Below are positions 1 to 8,651 of a stretch of DNA of 22,082 nucleotides, piece by piece (within the stretch, counting starts at the first letter, position 1; the number at the start of each line of letters is the position of its first letter). Origin of the DNA: Pseudomonadota bacterium (GTDB lineage Bacteria > Desulfobacterota > Desulfobulbia > Desulfobulbales > JAGXFP01). A program made the translations under genes and the position numbers. The stretch spans positions 1 to 22,082 of the forward strand of contig DAOVJK010000011.1 of assembly GCA_030673265.1 (NCBI GenBank), written 5' to 3'. Below the pieces are notes generated by a model that was not told the DNA's origin, did no database searches, and saw only the letters and a program-made list of their open reading frames with translations.

Positions 1-141
1 ACCATAATAGTCATAAACCGGGATGAGAATGCCCCTATTTTTGACGTGGCAACTTACGGGGTGGTTGGCGATGTGTTTGAGTTTTTGCCGAAGCTTATTA
101 GTCGTCTCAAGGACCAACAGGCCGGGGAGGGTGATAACTAA
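1..141 (+). CDS. etfA: Electron transfer flavoprotein alpha subunit, C-terminal end (partial)
   Basis: The first frame is open from base 1 to a TAA at 139-141 and encodes 46 residues. They contain the typical EtfA C-terminal signature: INRDENAPIF, then DVATYGVVGD and a short helix (FEFLPKLISRLK). In the family this region belongs to the FAD-binding domain; the alpha/beta ETF heterodimer carries electrons from acyl-CoA and related dehydrogenases. The gene is cut by the window start, so its N-terminal part cannot be judged. Its stop codon overlaps the fabG start by one base (TAATG), which suggests co-transcription and translational coupling with fatty acid synthesis genes. Confidence 0.87.
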   Translation, partial: TIIVINRDENAPIFDVATYGVVGDVFEFLPKLISRLKDQQAGEGDN

Positions 142-887
142 TGAGCCTTGACGGTAAAATAGCACTGGTTACCGGCGGCAGCCGTGGGATCGGCCGGGCC
201 ATAGCCTTACGTTTGGCAGAGATGGGAGCCAAGGTCGCGATAAATTATGTGAGTAATCCGGATGCTGCCCAGGAAGTTGTTGGAGCCATTGCAGCAATGG
301 GTGGCGAAGGTCGGCATTATAAATTTGATGTGGCCGATACCAGTGCGGTCAATGATTCGATTGCGAAGATTATTGAAGATTATGGTCGCCTGGATATTCT
401 TGTTAACAACGCCGGGATTACCCGGGACGGTTTGTTGATGAAGATGAAAGAAGAAAATTGGGATCAAGTTCTTGACACCAACCTCAAAGGTGCTTTTAAC
501 TGTATCAAGGCCGTTACCAGGCCGATGATGAAACAACGCTGGGGCAGGATTGTCAATATTAGTTCGGTTATAGGCTTTCTCGGCAATGCCGGACAGGCTA
601 ATTATGCAGCTGCCAAGGCTGGCCTGACCGGTCTGACCCGGTCGATTGCCCGGGAGCTTGCTTCCCGTAGTATTACAGTAAACGGGGTGGCGCCAGGTTA
701 TATTGATACTGATATGACCCGTGACCTTGCGGAAGAAGTCAGGGCAAAGGTTTTGGGAGAGATCCCGATGCGGTCCATGGGCTCGGCTGAGGATGTGGCT
801 GGGGCAGTGGCTTATCTGGTTAGCGAAGATGCCCGATACATTACCGGTCAGTTCATTCATGTGAACGGCGGTATGTTTATGGGCTGA
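141..887 (+). CDS. fabG: 3-oxoacyl-[acyl-carrier-protein] reductase
   Basis: A 248-residue short-chain dehydrogenase of the usual FabG length. It reduces 3-oxoacyl-ACP to 3-hydroxyacyl-ACP with NADPH, in the cytoplasm, as the first reduction of type II fatty acid elongation. Visible motifs are the glycine-rich cofactor loop TGGSRGIG (11-18), NNAG (89-92), Asn114, and the catalytic Ser142, Tyr155 and Lys159 (YAAAK). The C-terminal GQFIHVNGGMFM segment is also typical. The ATG overlaps the etfA stop by one base. acpP and fabF follow on the same strand, the classic fab gene order, which separates this from the many other SDR enzymes. Confidence 0.96.
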   Translation: MSLDGKIALVTGGSRGIGRAIALRLAEMGAKVAINYVSNPDAAQEVVGAIAAMGGEGRHYKFDVADTSAVNDSIAKIIEDYGRLDILVNNAGITRDGLLMKMKEENWDQVLDTNLKGAFNCIKAVTRPMMKQRWGRIVNISSVIGFLGNAGQANYAAAKAGLTGLTRSIARELASRSITVNGVAPGYIDTDMTRDLAEEVRAKVLGEIPMRSMGSAEDVAGAVAYLVSEDARYITGQFIHVNGGMFMG

Positions 888-1156
888 GTAGTTGCTCGCG
901 TCACAGCTAAGTAAAGACTGCGAAAAGTATCCAAAGGATGTTAAGTAGTCTAGGCATCTATTTGAGAGCGCTCCATGCAGGGGGCGTATTTGATTTTTGT
1001 TCGTTCGGCTTACCACATAACAGTGTTTTGGCCTTACTCATAAAAATACGTTACACCTTATATGTTGAAATTATTGTATAGTAATCGTGAGATTTTTTAC
1101 GTGTTAATCAAGTAATTTAAAGGTTGTTTTCAGACAACAATTTTAAGGAGAAAACT
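888..1156 (+). other. fabG-acpP intergenic region
   Basis: This is 269 nt without a convincing gene. It holds one copy of the dispersed repeat (904-926), a small ATCC-AAA-GGAT hairpin just after it, and the 8-bp palindrome GAGCGCTC (966-973). The last 130 nt are AT-rich and contain TATAGT (1077-1082), a possible -10 hexamer for acpP, but no well-spaced -35. The acpP ribosome binding site AAGGAG is at 1145-1150. acpP often has its own strong promoter in bacteria, so one is expected here; I cannot place it firmly. Confidence 0.5.
904..926 (+). repeat. Dispersed intergenic repeat, copy 1
   Basis: A 23-bp sequence identical at 20 of 23 positions to the reverse complement of 6639-6661. The shared core is AAGACTGCGAAAA, preceded by CAG-C/T-TAAG. 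It lies 17 bp after the fabG stop. Related shorter matches occur at 13660-13678 and 18656-18676. Confidence 0.6.
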
Positions 1157-1390
1157 ATGTCTGTTGAAGAAAAACTTATTGATATTATTGCAGAGCAGCT
1201 CAGTGTTGATAAAGCCAAGGTTGTTCCCGGTGCTTCTTTTGTTGATGATCTGGGTGCAGATTCTCTTGATCTGGTTGAATTGATTATGGCCATGGAAGAG
1301 GCTTTCGATATCGAGATTGCCGATGAAGTTGCCGAGAAGATCACTTCCGTTAAAGATGCGATTGAGCATGTTAACAAGGTCAGTGGCTGA
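1157..1390 (+). CDS. acpP: Acyl carrier protein
   Basis: A 77-residue acidic protein, the standard ACP size. It carries the growing acyl chain on a 4'-phosphopantetheine arm attached to Ser36 in the motif GADSLDLVEL. The helical pattern MSVEEKLIDIIAEQL and the acidic helix after the DSL motif are typical. An upstream in-frame TTG at 1124 would add eleven residues, but the ATG at 1157 has a strong AAGGAG at 1145-1150 with 6-nt spacing and gives the normal N-terminus, so I chose it. It is flanked by fabG and fabF and works with both. Confidence 0.97.
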   Translation: MSVEEKLIDIIAEQLSVDKAKVVPGASFVDDLGADSLDLVELIMAMEEAFDIEIADEVAEKITSVKDAIEHVNKVSG

Positions 1391-1464
1391 GCCGTCTCAT
1401 TTTTTTGGGAACGATGATTGCGTTAAGCTGTTGTTGTCCGCCACTGCTTGACAAGGAGTGACAG

Positions 1465-2706
1465 ATGAGAAGAAGAGTTGTGGTTACAGGCGTTGGCCTG
1501 GTCACCCCGTTGGGGATTGGTGTGCAGGAGACCTGGGAAGGTTTATGTGCCGGTCGAAGCGGAGTCGGTCTGGTCAGTCGTTTTGATACCAGTGATTATG
1601 CGGTAAAGATTGCGGCCGAGGTCAAGGATTTCGAGGTCGAGGACTTTATCGAGAAAAAGGTTGCCAAGCATCTGGAATTATTTGTCCAGTATGCGATGGT
1701 TGCCGCGATAATGGCCCGTGAAGACTCCGGCCTGGAGATAACCGAGGCCAATGCGCCGCGCGTCGGGGTTTTTACCGGTAATGGTATTGGTGGCCTGCCT
1801 GCTATTGAGAAATATCATAAGGTGGTACTTGATCGGGGGCCGAAAAGGATTACTCCCTTCTTTATCCCTATGGTTATTTCAAATATGAGTGCTGGTCAGG
1901 TGTCGATAGCTCTTGGCGCCCAAGGTCCTAATTTGTCTGTGACCACCGCTTGCGCGGCCGGCACCCATGCAGTTGGTGAGGCGTTTCGCTCGATTAGTCG
2001 CGGTGACTGTGATGTGGCCATTACCGGAGGCAGTGAATCTACGGTCTGCTCTTTGGCTGTTGCCGGTTTCAATGCAATGAAAGCCCTGTCCCGACGGAAT
2101 GATGACCCACAGGCTGCTTCGCGGCCCTTTGATCGTGACCGTGATGGGTTTATTATTGCTGAAGGCGGCGGCATGTTGGTCCTTGAGGAACTTGAGCATG
2201 CCATAAAGCGCGGCGCCAAAATCTATGCTGAGATAGGCGGATATGGCCTGAGTGGCGATGCGTATCACATGGCGGCACCTCCAGATGATGGTAACGGTGC
2301 GGTCCGATGTATGGAGATGGCTTTGGCCGATGGTGGCCTGAATCCCGCCGATATCGATTACATTAACGCCCATGGGACCTCCACCCCATTAAATGATGTG
2401 GTGGAAACTGGAGCTATTAAGCGGGTTTTTGGTGACCATGCCGCCAAACTGGCGATCAGCTCGACCAAGTCTATGACTGGTCATATGCTCGGCGGCGCCG
2501 GTGGTATTGAATCGGTTTTCACTGCGCTGACCATCAAGAACGGGGTAATTCCTCCGACCATTAATCTCGATAATCCTGATCCGAGATGTGATCTGGATTA
2601 TGTGCCGAATGTGGCGCGTGAGATGGATGTTAAGGCTGCTGTCTCGAATTCATTCGGTTTTGGCGGGACTAATGCCGTCCTGGTCATGAAAAAATTCCAG
2701 GGATAG
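1465..2706 (+). CDS. fabF: 3-oxoacyl-[acyl-carrier-protein] synthase II
   Basis: A 413-residue condensing enzyme of normal FabF length. It joins malonyl-ACP to acyl-ACP with loss of CO2. The Cys-His-His triad is visible: Cys163 in TTACAAGTH, His303 in NAHGTSTPLND and His340 in KSMTGHMLGGAG, with Lys335 nearby. The C-terminal NSFGFGGTNAVLV loop is also diagnostic. AAGGAG (1453-1458) lies 6 nt before the ATG. It directly follows acpP, as in most fab clusters. FabB would share the fold, but FabF fits the sequence and context better. Confidence 0.96.
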   Translation: MRRRVVVTGVGLVTPLGIGVQETWEGLCAGRSGVGLVSRFDTSDYAVKIAAEVKDFEVEDFIEKKVAKHLELFVQYAMVAAIMAREDSGLEITEANAPRVGVFTGNGIGGLPAIEKYHKVVLDRGPKRITPFFIPMVISNMSAGQVSIALGAQGPNLSVTTACAAGTHAVGEAFRSISRGDCDVAITGGSESTVCSLAVAGFNAMKALSRRNDDPQAASRPFDRDRDGFIIAEGGGMLVLEELEHAIKRGAKIYAEIGGYGLSGDAYHMAAPPDDGNGAVRCMEMALADGGLNPADIDYINAHGTSTPLNDVVETGAIKRVFGDHAAKLAISSTKSMTGHMLGGAGGIESVFTALTIKNGVIPPTINLDNPDPRCDLDYVPNVAREMDVKAAVSNSFGFGGTNAVLVMKKFQG

Positions 2707-2731
2707 CCCTCCATCTTTAGAGGTAAGATTT

Positions 2732-3169
2732 GTGAAGATTGCGATTGGCTGTGATCATGGCGGTTTTGGTGTTAAAAACGATGTTGTCGAATTACTGCAA
2801 AGTATGGGACACGGGGTTAGCGATCATGGTTGCGATTCCGGGCAATCGGTTAACTACCCTGATTATGCCAAAATTGTTTGTCTGGATGTTGAGAATGGTA
2901 CGGCCGATCGTGGTATCCTGATCTGTGGAACCGGGATCGGCATGTCCATGGCAGCTAACCGTTCTAAATCGATTCGGGCGGCTCTCTGTCATGAACTTTT
3001 CACTGCCGCGATGAGTCGCGAACACAACGATGCCAATGTCCTTTGCCTTGGCGCCAGGGTTGTTGGGCCCGGGTTAATTCTTGAGATAGTCAGAACCTGG
3101 ATGAATACGGAATTTGCCGGTGGCCGTCATCAGACCAGAATTGAGATGTTCTCCAATGCTATTGGCTGA
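2732..3169 (+). CDS. rpiB: Ribose-5-phosphate isomerase B
   Basis: A 145-residue RpiB/LacA/LacB-family protein starting at GTG. It interconverts ribose 5-phosphate and ribulose 5-phosphate in the cytoplasm. Family motifs are GCDHGG (6-11), the catalytic Cys65 in GILICGTGIGMSMAANR, and the REHNDANVLCLGAR segment with His98. It lies 25 nt after fabF and 54 nt before glyA. Ribulose 5-phosphate is also a substrate of the RibBA enzyme encoded further downstream, which may explain the linkage. LacA/LacB are unlikely without other tagatose-pathway genes. Confidence 0.93.
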   Translation: MKIAIGCDHGGFGVKNDVVELLQSMGHGVSDHGCDSGQSVNYPDYAKIVCLDVENGTADRGILICGTGIGMSMAANRSKSIRAALCHELFTAAMSREHNDANVLCLGARVVGPGLILEIVRTWMNTEFAGGRHQTRIEMFSNAIG

Positions 3170-3223
3170 AAATTAATTGAATCCCCTTTTTAACGTTTTA
3201 TTCATAAACAAGAAGGTTGCCAA

Positions 3224-4480
3224 GTGTCCCGTCTGAAAACAGTTGATCCTGAAGTATACAAAACAATCAAAAATGAACTTGAGCGTCAGGCTTACCAACT
3301 TGAGTTAATTGCCTCTGAAAATACGGTCAGCAGGGCGGTTCTCGATGCTCAGGGCTCGGTTTTTACCAATAAATACGCCGAAGGTTATCCCAGTAAGCGG
3401 TATTATGGCGGTTGTGAGTATGCGGATGAGATTGAGACTTTAGCTATTGATCGGGCCCTTGAGATATTTGGGGCTGAATATGCTAATGTCCAGGCCCATT
3501 CAGGTAGTCAGGCAAATATGGCGGTTTATTTTGCTACACTACAACCAGGAGATAAAGTTCTGGGCATGGATCTGGCCCATGGCGGTCACCTTACCCACGG
3601 CAGTTCGCTTAGCTTTTCCGGTAAGCTTTATGATTTCGTTTCCTATGGTGTTGATCATGAAACCGAGCAGATCGATATGGCTGAGGTCGAGCGGCTTGCC
3701 CTGGAACATCGCCCCAAGATGATTGTCGCCGGGGCGAGTGCCTACCCACGATTTATAGATTTTGCCGGTTTTCGTCAGATAGCAGATAAAATAGGGGCTC
3801 TGTTTATGGTCGATATGGCCCATATTGCCGGGCTGGTCGCCGCCGGAGTTCATCCTTCACCCGTACCCTATGCCGATTTTGTTACCTCTACAACTCATAA
3901 AACCATGCGCGGACCCCGTGGCGGTTTGATCCTGGCCAAAGAAAAGTTTGGCCGAAGCCTGAACAGCAATATCTTTCCGGGGATTCAGGGGGGGCCGTTA
4001 GTGCATGTAATTGCCGCCAAGGCGGTCGCCTTTAAAGAAGCGTTGACCGATGGTTTTAATACATACCAGCAGCAGGTGGTTGCTAATGCCCGGGTGCTTG
4101 GTGAGGGTTTGAAGGCAGCCGGTTTTCGCTTGGTCTCCGGTGGAACAGACAACCATCTCCTTCTCCTGGATCTCGCCAGTAAGGGAATTACCGGTAAGGT
4201 CGCCGAGGAAGCTCTTGAGAAGGCCGGCTTGACCGTTAATAAGAATGCGGTGCCGTTTGACACCCAACCCCGTTTTGTGACTGGCGGTATACGGGTCGGT
4301 ACCCCGGCCGTTACTACCAGGGGTCTGAAGGAAGATGAGATGAAATTGGTTGCTGCCTGGATTGATCGGGTCATCGCCAATGTAGATGATGACACACAGT
4401 TGGCTGTAATTCGTCAGGAAGTCCACGACCTCTGTACAAAGTTCCCTCTTTATCCTGATTTGCAGAAGGAAATGGTCTGA
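3224..4480 (+). CDS. glyA: Serine hydroxymethyltransferase
   Basis: A 418-residue PLP enzyme of normal GlyA length that converts serine and tetrahydrofolate to glycine and methylene-tetrahydrofolate. The PLP lysine is Lys226 in TSTTHKTMRGPRGG. Asp197 and His200 (MVDMAHIAGL) contact the cofactor in the family. The N-terminal block ELIASENTVS and YAEGYPSKRYYGG are hallmark sequences. The start is GTG at 3224, with AGAAGG at 3211-3216. The product methylene-tetrahydrofolate feeds thymidylate synthesis, which suits its place next to a dCMP deaminase gene. Confidence 0.97.
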   Translation: MSRLKTVDPEVYKTIKNELERQAYQLELIASENTVSRAVLDAQGSVFTNKYAEGYPSKRYYGGCEYADEIETLAIDRALEIFGAEYANVQAHSGSQANMAVYFATLQPGDKVLGMDLAHGGHLTHGSSLSFSGKLYDFVSYGVDHETEQIDMAEVERLALEHRPKMIVAGASAYPRFIDFAGFRQIADKIGALFMVDMAHIAGLVAAGVHPSPVPYADFVTSTTHKTMRGPRGGLILAKEKFGRSLNSNIFPGIQGGPLVHVIAAKAVAFKEALTDGFNTYQQQVVANARVLGEGLKAAGFRLVSGGTDNHLLLLDLASKGITGKVAEEALEKAGLTVNKNAVPFDTQPRFVTGGIRVGTPAVTTRGLKEDEMKLVAAWIDRVIANVDDDTQLAVIRQEVHDLCTKFPLYPDLQKEMV

Positions 4481-4483
4481 TTG

Positions 4484-4933
4484 ATGAGTGATCCCAGGCC
4501 TTCCTGGCATGAATATTTTATGTCGATCACCGAACTGGTGGCCCAGCGTTCCACTTGTACCCGAAGGTATGTCGGGGCGATTCTGGTCAGGGACAAACGG
4601 ATTATCTCCACCGGTTATAACGGAGCGCCGTCCGGAATCAGTCACTGCTTCGATGTCGGTTGCCTTCGTGAGCAGCAGGGCATTCCGTCTGGCGAGCGTC
4701 ATGAGCTTTGTCGTGGCCTCCATGCCGAGCAGAATGCCATTATCCAGGCCTCCCTGCAGGGGAGTACGGTCGGAGGTTCAACTCTGTACTGTACCAATAT
4801 GCCCTGCGCAATTTGCACTAAAATGTTAATCAATTCACAGATATCCGAAGTTTATTATCGAGAGGGCTACGCAGATACGCTCTCCTCTTCATTAATGGCC
4901 GAGGCCGGTATCCCCCTTATCCAACTGGGTTGA
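4484..4933 (+). CDS. dCMP deaminase (ComEB family)
   Basis: A 149-residue zinc-dependent cytidine deaminase-fold protein. It probably converts dCMP to dUMP, the precursor of dTMP. Zinc ligands are visible as His80 and Glu82 of HAEQNA and the CxxC pair Cys108/Cys111 in NMPCAIC. The N-terminal SWHEYFMSITELVAQRSTC is typical of the dCMP deaminase/ComE operon protein 2 family. I chose the ATG at 4484; a TTG at 4481 directly after the glyA stop is the alternative and is slightly better spaced from AGAAGGA (4464-4470). nrdR, a deoxynucleotide-sensing regulator, follows. Confidence 0.92.
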   Translation: MSDPRPSWHEYFMSITELVAQRSTCTRRYVGAILVRDKRIISTGYNGAPSGISHCFDVGCLREQQGIPSGERHELCRGLHAEQNAIIQASLQGSTVGGSTLYCTNMPCAICTKMLINSQISEVYYREGYADTLSSSLMAEAGIPLIQLG

Positions 4934-4993
4934 TGTGCCAGTAGGATATCTCGCAAGTAACGTTTTTTTTCTGATGACCAGAATGGTGAAGAA

Positions 4994-5458
4994 GTGAAAT
5001 GTCCATATTGCGGTCATCTCGAAAACAGGGTGGTTGACTCCCGGTTAAATAAGGAATTCACCATAACCCGGCGGCGTCGTTCCTGCGATGCCTGTCAGCG
5101 GCGTTTTACCACTTATGAACGGTTGGAAGTAACTGTGCCGATGCTGGTCAAGAAGGATGGTCGCCGCGAGCCGTGGGACCGGCACAAGGTGGTGTCCGGT
5201 CTGAAAAAGGCCTGTGAGAAGAGACCGGTGAGCATGGCTGAGATTGAGGAGTTTGTCGATGCCATGGAGATTGAGCTCCAGGGTTTGGGTGAACGCGAGA
5301 TATCAGTTGACCTGATCGGTGAAAGGATTATGGTTGGCCTGCGCAACATGGATGAAGTGGCTTATGTGCGTTTTGCCTCGGTATATCGACAATTTAAGGA
5401 TTTGGGCGAGTTCATGGATGAATTGAAATTGATGCTGGATAGCGGCAAGAAAAATTGA
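4994..5458 (+). CDS. nrdR: Transcriptional regulator NrdR
   Basis: A 154-residue protein of normal NrdR length. An N-terminal zinc ribbon (Cys3-Cys6 and Cys31-Cys34, with RRRRSCDACQRRF) is followed by an ATP-cone domain (about residues 48-138, including VKKDGRREPWDRHKV and YVRFASVYRQF). In the family it binds ATP/dATP and represses ribonucleotide reductase genes through NrdR boxes. The start is GTG at 4994, which gives the canonical MKCPYCG N-terminus; GGTGA precedes it. It sits between dCMP deaminase and ribD. nrdR next to rib genes is common; no ribonucleotide reductase gene is in the window. Confidence 0.96.
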   Translation: MKCPYCGHLENRVVDSRLNKEFTITRRRRSCDACQRRFTTYERLEVTVPMLVKKDGRREPWDRHKVVSGLKKACEKRPVSMAEIEEFVDAMEIELQGLGEREISVDLIGERIMVGLRNMDEVAYVRFASVYRQFKDLGEFMDELKLMLDSGKKN

Positions 5459-5461
5459 TTC

Positions 5462-6574
5462 ATGAGTGATTACGACGAACTCGATTTCGGTTTTATGCGG
5501 CTGGCAATCCAGGAAGCCCGTAAAGGTCTGGGCAAAACTTCGCCAAATCCCTGCGTCGGCGCCGTCGTGGTTAAGAATGGCCGGTTAATTGCCAAAGGAT
5601 ATCACCGGCAGGCCGGAATGCCCCATGCCGAGGTTAATGCCCTGGCGATGGCTGGACGGGATGCTGAAGGTGCCACGATATATGTGACTCTGGAACCGTG
5701 TAATCATACGGGCAGAACTCCTCCCTGTACGGAAAAAATTCTGGCCGCTGGAATTAGTCGGGTGGTGGTTGGGATGAATGACCCGAACCCCCTTGTCAAC
5801 GGCAGTGGTAATGATTACCTTTCCAGCCGAGGTGTGTCGGTTGCCGCCGGGCTTCTCAGTGATGAATGTCGACAGTTGAACAGACCTTTTATCAAACATG
5901 TCACCACCGGGTTGCCGTGGGTTATTATGAAGGCCGGACTCAGTGTTGACGGTCGGATCGCTACAGGAACCGGGCACAGTCGCTGGGTAACCTGTGAAGA
6001 ATCCCGCCGCCATGTTCATCGCTTGCGTAATCAGGTTGATGCCATACTAATTGGCTCTGGCACTGCCTTGGCTGATGATCCATCGTTGACCAGCAGATTG
6101 GTGGGGCGGCCTGGGCGAGATCCTCTCCGGGTTGTGCTCGACAGTAGTTTGCAGATTTCTACCAAGGCTAGAATGCTCCAGCTTGAATCAATGGCCTCTA
6201 CCTGGATCTTTTGTGGTCCCGGAGCCGATTCTATTCGGCGCAGCCAATTGGTGGAGGCTGGTGCGGTTGTTAAAGAAGTTGATATTGATCCAGGTGGCGG
6301 ATTGGATTTGGTTGCGGTGCTTGAGGAACTGGGCCGAGCTGATATTAACAGCTTGCTGGTCGAGGGGGGCGGAAAGGTCCATGCCGCTTTTCTGGCGCAG
6401 GATCTGTACGATCAGGCGGATCTTTTTATTGCCCCGATCTTTATCGGTGCTGAGGGGATCCCGGTGGTTGGTGCGCTTGGGCTTGACAAAATTGATGAAG
6501 GCAAGAGATTTCAGATGGTAAAGACCAGAAGATTTGGTAGCGACGTAATGATTGAGGGGCTTTTCGAAAACTAG
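5462..6574 (+). CDS. ribD: Bifunctional riboflavin deaminase/reductase RibD
   Basis: A 370-residue two-domain enzyme that catalyses the second and third steps from GTP to riboflavin. The N-terminal deaminase domain has His55-Ala-Glu57 (PHAEVNAL) and Cys80/Cys89 (PCNHTGRTPPC) as zinc site. The C-terminal reductase domain starts around residue 153 with the KAGLSVDGRIA motif and ends in a LVEGGG block. The start lies 3 nt after the nrdR stop, so the two are almost certainly co-transcribed. Length and domain order match standard RibD. Confidence 0.96.
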   Translation: MSDYDELDFGFMRLAIQEARKGLGKTSPNPCVGAVVVKNGRLIAKGYHRQAGMPHAEVNALAMAGRDAEGATIYVTLEPCNHTGRTPPCTEKILAAGISRVVVGMNDPNPLVNGSGNDYLSSRGVSVAAGLLSDECRQLNRPFIKHVTTGLPWVIMKAGLSVDGRIATGTGHSRWVTCEESRRHVHRLRNQVDAILIGSGTALADDPSLTSRLVGRPGRDPLRVVLDSSLQISTKARMLQLESMASTWIFCGPGADSIRRSQLVEAGAVVKEVDIDPGGGLDLVAVLEELGRADINSLLVEGGGKVHAAFLAQDLYDQADLFIAPIFIGAEGIPVVGALGLDKIDEGKRFQMVKTRRFGSDVMIEGLFEN

Positions 6575-6638
6575 TTTTGAGCGGGCCTTGAGAATTCTCC
6601 AAAGGACAGAGCAAGCCAATCTATGGTGTCGTAGAGCA

Positions 6639-6661
6639 TTTTCGCAGTCTTCGCTTAACTG
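6639..6661 (-). repeat. Dispersed intergenic repeat, copy 2
   Basis: Read on the minus strand this 23-bp sequence matches copy 1 (904-926) at 20 of 23 positions and copy 3 (13660-13678) at 17 of 19. It sits in the 142-nt gap between ribD and ribE, in the opposite orientation to copy 1. The rest of that gap shows no gene and no FMN riboswitch. Confidence 0.6.
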
Positions 6662-6716
6662 CTTGGACTATTCCTGGCCTTTTTGAGAATTTATCGGTTT
6701 TTGTGAAGGATAACTT

Positions 6717-7376
6717 ATGTTTACCGGAATTATTCAGGGCAGGGGTACCGTTTACGAGAAGAGACCGGGTGGCGGCGGTCTGGTTTTCGGAATTGAGGCT
6801 GATTTTGACCTGACTGATCCTGCTGAGGGAGAATCTATCGCCGTCAACGGCGTTTGTCTGACGGCCAGGGCAATTAGTGGTCGCCGTTTTCTGGTGGATG
6901 TTTCTCCGGAGAGTGTCGAACGGACCAGTCTTGGTCGGGTTGCGGTTGGTAGTGTTGTTAATCTGGAAAGGGCCTTAAGGCTAAGCGACCGCCTCGGCGG
7001 GCACATGGTTAGCGGTCATGTGGACGCGGTAGCGGAGATTGTTGCCCGTAAACCTCTTGGTGATTTTGTTATTTTCACCTTCAGGGTGCCTGCGGGACTT
7101 GGGCGGTATATTATTGAAAAGGGATCGATCACCATTGATGGAATCAGCTTGACCGTCAACCAGATTGATGAACAGACTTTTTCGGTGTCTATCATCCCCC
7201 ATACTTTAGAAATTACCACTCTCGGGAAAATGAGCCAGGGCGATCTGGTTAATCTGGAAGTGGATCTTATTGGCAAATATGTCGAAAAACTTCTGTCTGT
7301 GCAGCCGGAAGGTGGAGAGGGGCAGCGATCTGCTCTCAATCCCGCCTTTTTGGCCGAGCACGGATTTATCAAATAA
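6717..7376 (+). CDS. ribE: Riboflavin synthase, alpha subunit
   Basis: A 219-residue protein made of two tandem lumazine-binding barrels. It dismutates two molecules of 6,7-dimethyl-8-ribityllumazine to give riboflavin. The start MFTGIIQGRGTV is the family signature. The first barrel includes ESIAVNGVCLTA (about residues 39-50). The second repeats the pattern with GSITIDGISLTVNQ and ends its core with SIIPHTLEITTLG. GAAGGA (6705-6710) provides the ribosome binding site for the ATG at 6717. The gene lies between ribD and ribBA, so it is part of the riboflavin cluster. Some naming schemes call it ribC. Confidence 0.95.
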   Translation: MFTGIIQGRGTVYEKRPGGGGLVFGIEADFDLTDPAEGESIAVNGVCLTARAISGRRFLVDVSPESVERTSLGRVAVGSVVNLERALRLSDRLGGHMVSGHVDAVAEIVARKPLGDFVIFTFRVPAGLGRYIIEKGSITIDGISLTVNQIDEQTFSVSIIPHTLEITTLGKMSQGDLVNLEVDLIGKYVEKLLSVQPEGGEGQRSALNPAFLAEHGFIK

Positions 7377-7389
7377 GCGGTGAAATTAG

Positions 7390-8622
7390 ATGACAGTGAA
7401 CACGATTGAAGAGGCAATTGAGGATATCCGGGCCGGCAAGATGGTCATTCTGGTGGATGATGAGGACCGTGAGAATGAAGGTGATCTGTGCATGGCTGCT
7501 CAGATGGTAACTCCCGATGCCGTCAACTTTATGGCGACCCATGGTCGGGGTCTGATCTGCCTCACTTTGATTCCGGAACAGATCGACAAACTGCAGTTAC
7601 CGATGATGGTCCGGGATAACAAATCACCTTTCGAAACGGCATTTACCGTAAGCATTGAATCCCGAAAAGGAGTTACCACCGGGATCTCGGCTGCCGATCG
7701 CGCTCAAACCATTCAGACTGCGGTGAGATTGGATGTCAAGGCGGAGGACATCGTTAGTCCCGGCCATATCTTCCCGTTAAGGGCTCGCCAGGGCGGGGTG
7801 CTGGTCCGTACTGGTCAGACCGAGGGGTCGGTCGATCTGGCCCGTCTGGCCGGCTTGCGCCCTTCAGGGGTCATCTGTGAGATCATGAATGAAGACGGGA
7901 CCATGTCCCGAATGCCTGACCTCAAAGAATTCGCCAAAAAACATGACTTGAAGGTCTGCACCATTGCCGATCTGGTCGCCTATCGGCTTCAGAAAGATAC
8001 TTTGGTGCAGCGGGCTGCCGAGACCAGGCTGCCGACCAGATATGGCGGCGAATTTACGGCGATTGTTTATACCAACGATGTGGATGCATACGAGCATTTG
8101 GCTCTGGTCAAGGGCGATATTGATCCCGAGAGTGAGGTGTTGGTCAGGGTCCATTCCGAATGCCTGACCGGAGATGTCTTTGGTTCCATGCGTTGTGATT
8201 GCGGCGGCCAGCTGCATGCGGCCATGAAGATGGTTGAAAAAGAGGGCAAGGGTGTTATCCTCTATATGCATCAGGAGGGCCGGGGCATTGGCCTGGTCAA
8301 TAAATTGAAGGCCTATGCCCTGCAGGATGAAGGGATGGATACGGTCGAAGCTAACAAGAAGCTTGGTTTCAAGGCCGACCTCCGTGACTATGGCATCGGC
8401 GCCCAGATTCTCCGGGATCTCGGGGTACGCAAGATGAAGCTGATCACCAATAATCCTAAAAAAATTGTCGGCTTGGAAGGGTATGGTCTTGAGGTTACCG
8501 GGCGGATGTCAGTTGAGATTGAGCCGGATCCGGAAAACCTTAAGTATCTGCAGTGTAAAAAGGACAAGCTTGGTCATATGCTTGATCTGATCACCAGTGA
8601 ATCGGGAACTGCTGTCAAATAG
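7390..8622 (+). CDS. ribBA: Bifunctional DHBP synthase / GTP cyclohydrolase II
   Basis: A 410-residue fusion supplying both branches of riboflavin synthesis. The N-terminal DHBP synthase domain (about 1-200) has the metal-binding acidic loop DDEDRENEGD (23-32), HGRGLICL, TTGISAADRA and His126 in SPGHIFPL; it makes dihydroxybutanone phosphate from ribulose 5-phosphate. The C-terminal GTP cyclohydrolase II domain (about 210-405) has zinc ligands Cys258, Cys269 and Cys271 (HSECLTGD, MRCDCGG) and HQEGRGIGL. Both catalytic sets look intact. It starts 13 nt after ribE. Confidence 0.96.
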   Translation: MTVNTIEEAIEDIRAGKMVILVDDEDRENEGDLCMAAQMVTPDAVNFMATHGRGLICLTLIPEQIDKLQLPMMVRDNKSPFETAFTVSIESRKGVTTGISAADRAQTIQTAVRLDVKAEDIVSPGHIFPLRARQGGVLVRTGQTEGSVDLARLAGLRPSGVICEIMNEDGTMSRMPDLKEFAKKHDLKVCTIADLVAYRLQKDTLVQRAAETRLPTRYGGEFTAIVYTNDVDAYEHLALVKGDIDPESEVLVRVHSECLTGDVFGSMRCDCGGQLHAAMKMVEKEGKGVILYMHQEGRGIGLVNKLKAYALQDEGMDTVEANKKLGFKADLRDYGIGAQILRDLGVRKMKLITNNPKKIVGLEGYGLEVTGRMSVEIEPDPENLKYLQCKKDKLGHMLDLITSESGTAVK

Positions 8623-8651
8623 CTGGTTTTGTAGTATTATTGCACAAAGAA

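Noticed and set aside
207..1016. A 269-codon minus-strand ORF over fabG
   Set aside because: It is antisense to a clear fabG, its translation has no family pattern, and it exists because of codon bias on the other strand.
3998..4723. A 241-codon minus-strand ORF over glyA and the deaminase gene
   Set aside because: It spans two well-supported genes on the other strand and shows no recognisable domain.
4967..4976. A run of eight T residues after the dCMP deaminase gene as a terminator
   Set aside because: No stable hairpin precedes the T run, and nrdR follows on the same strand after 60 nt.
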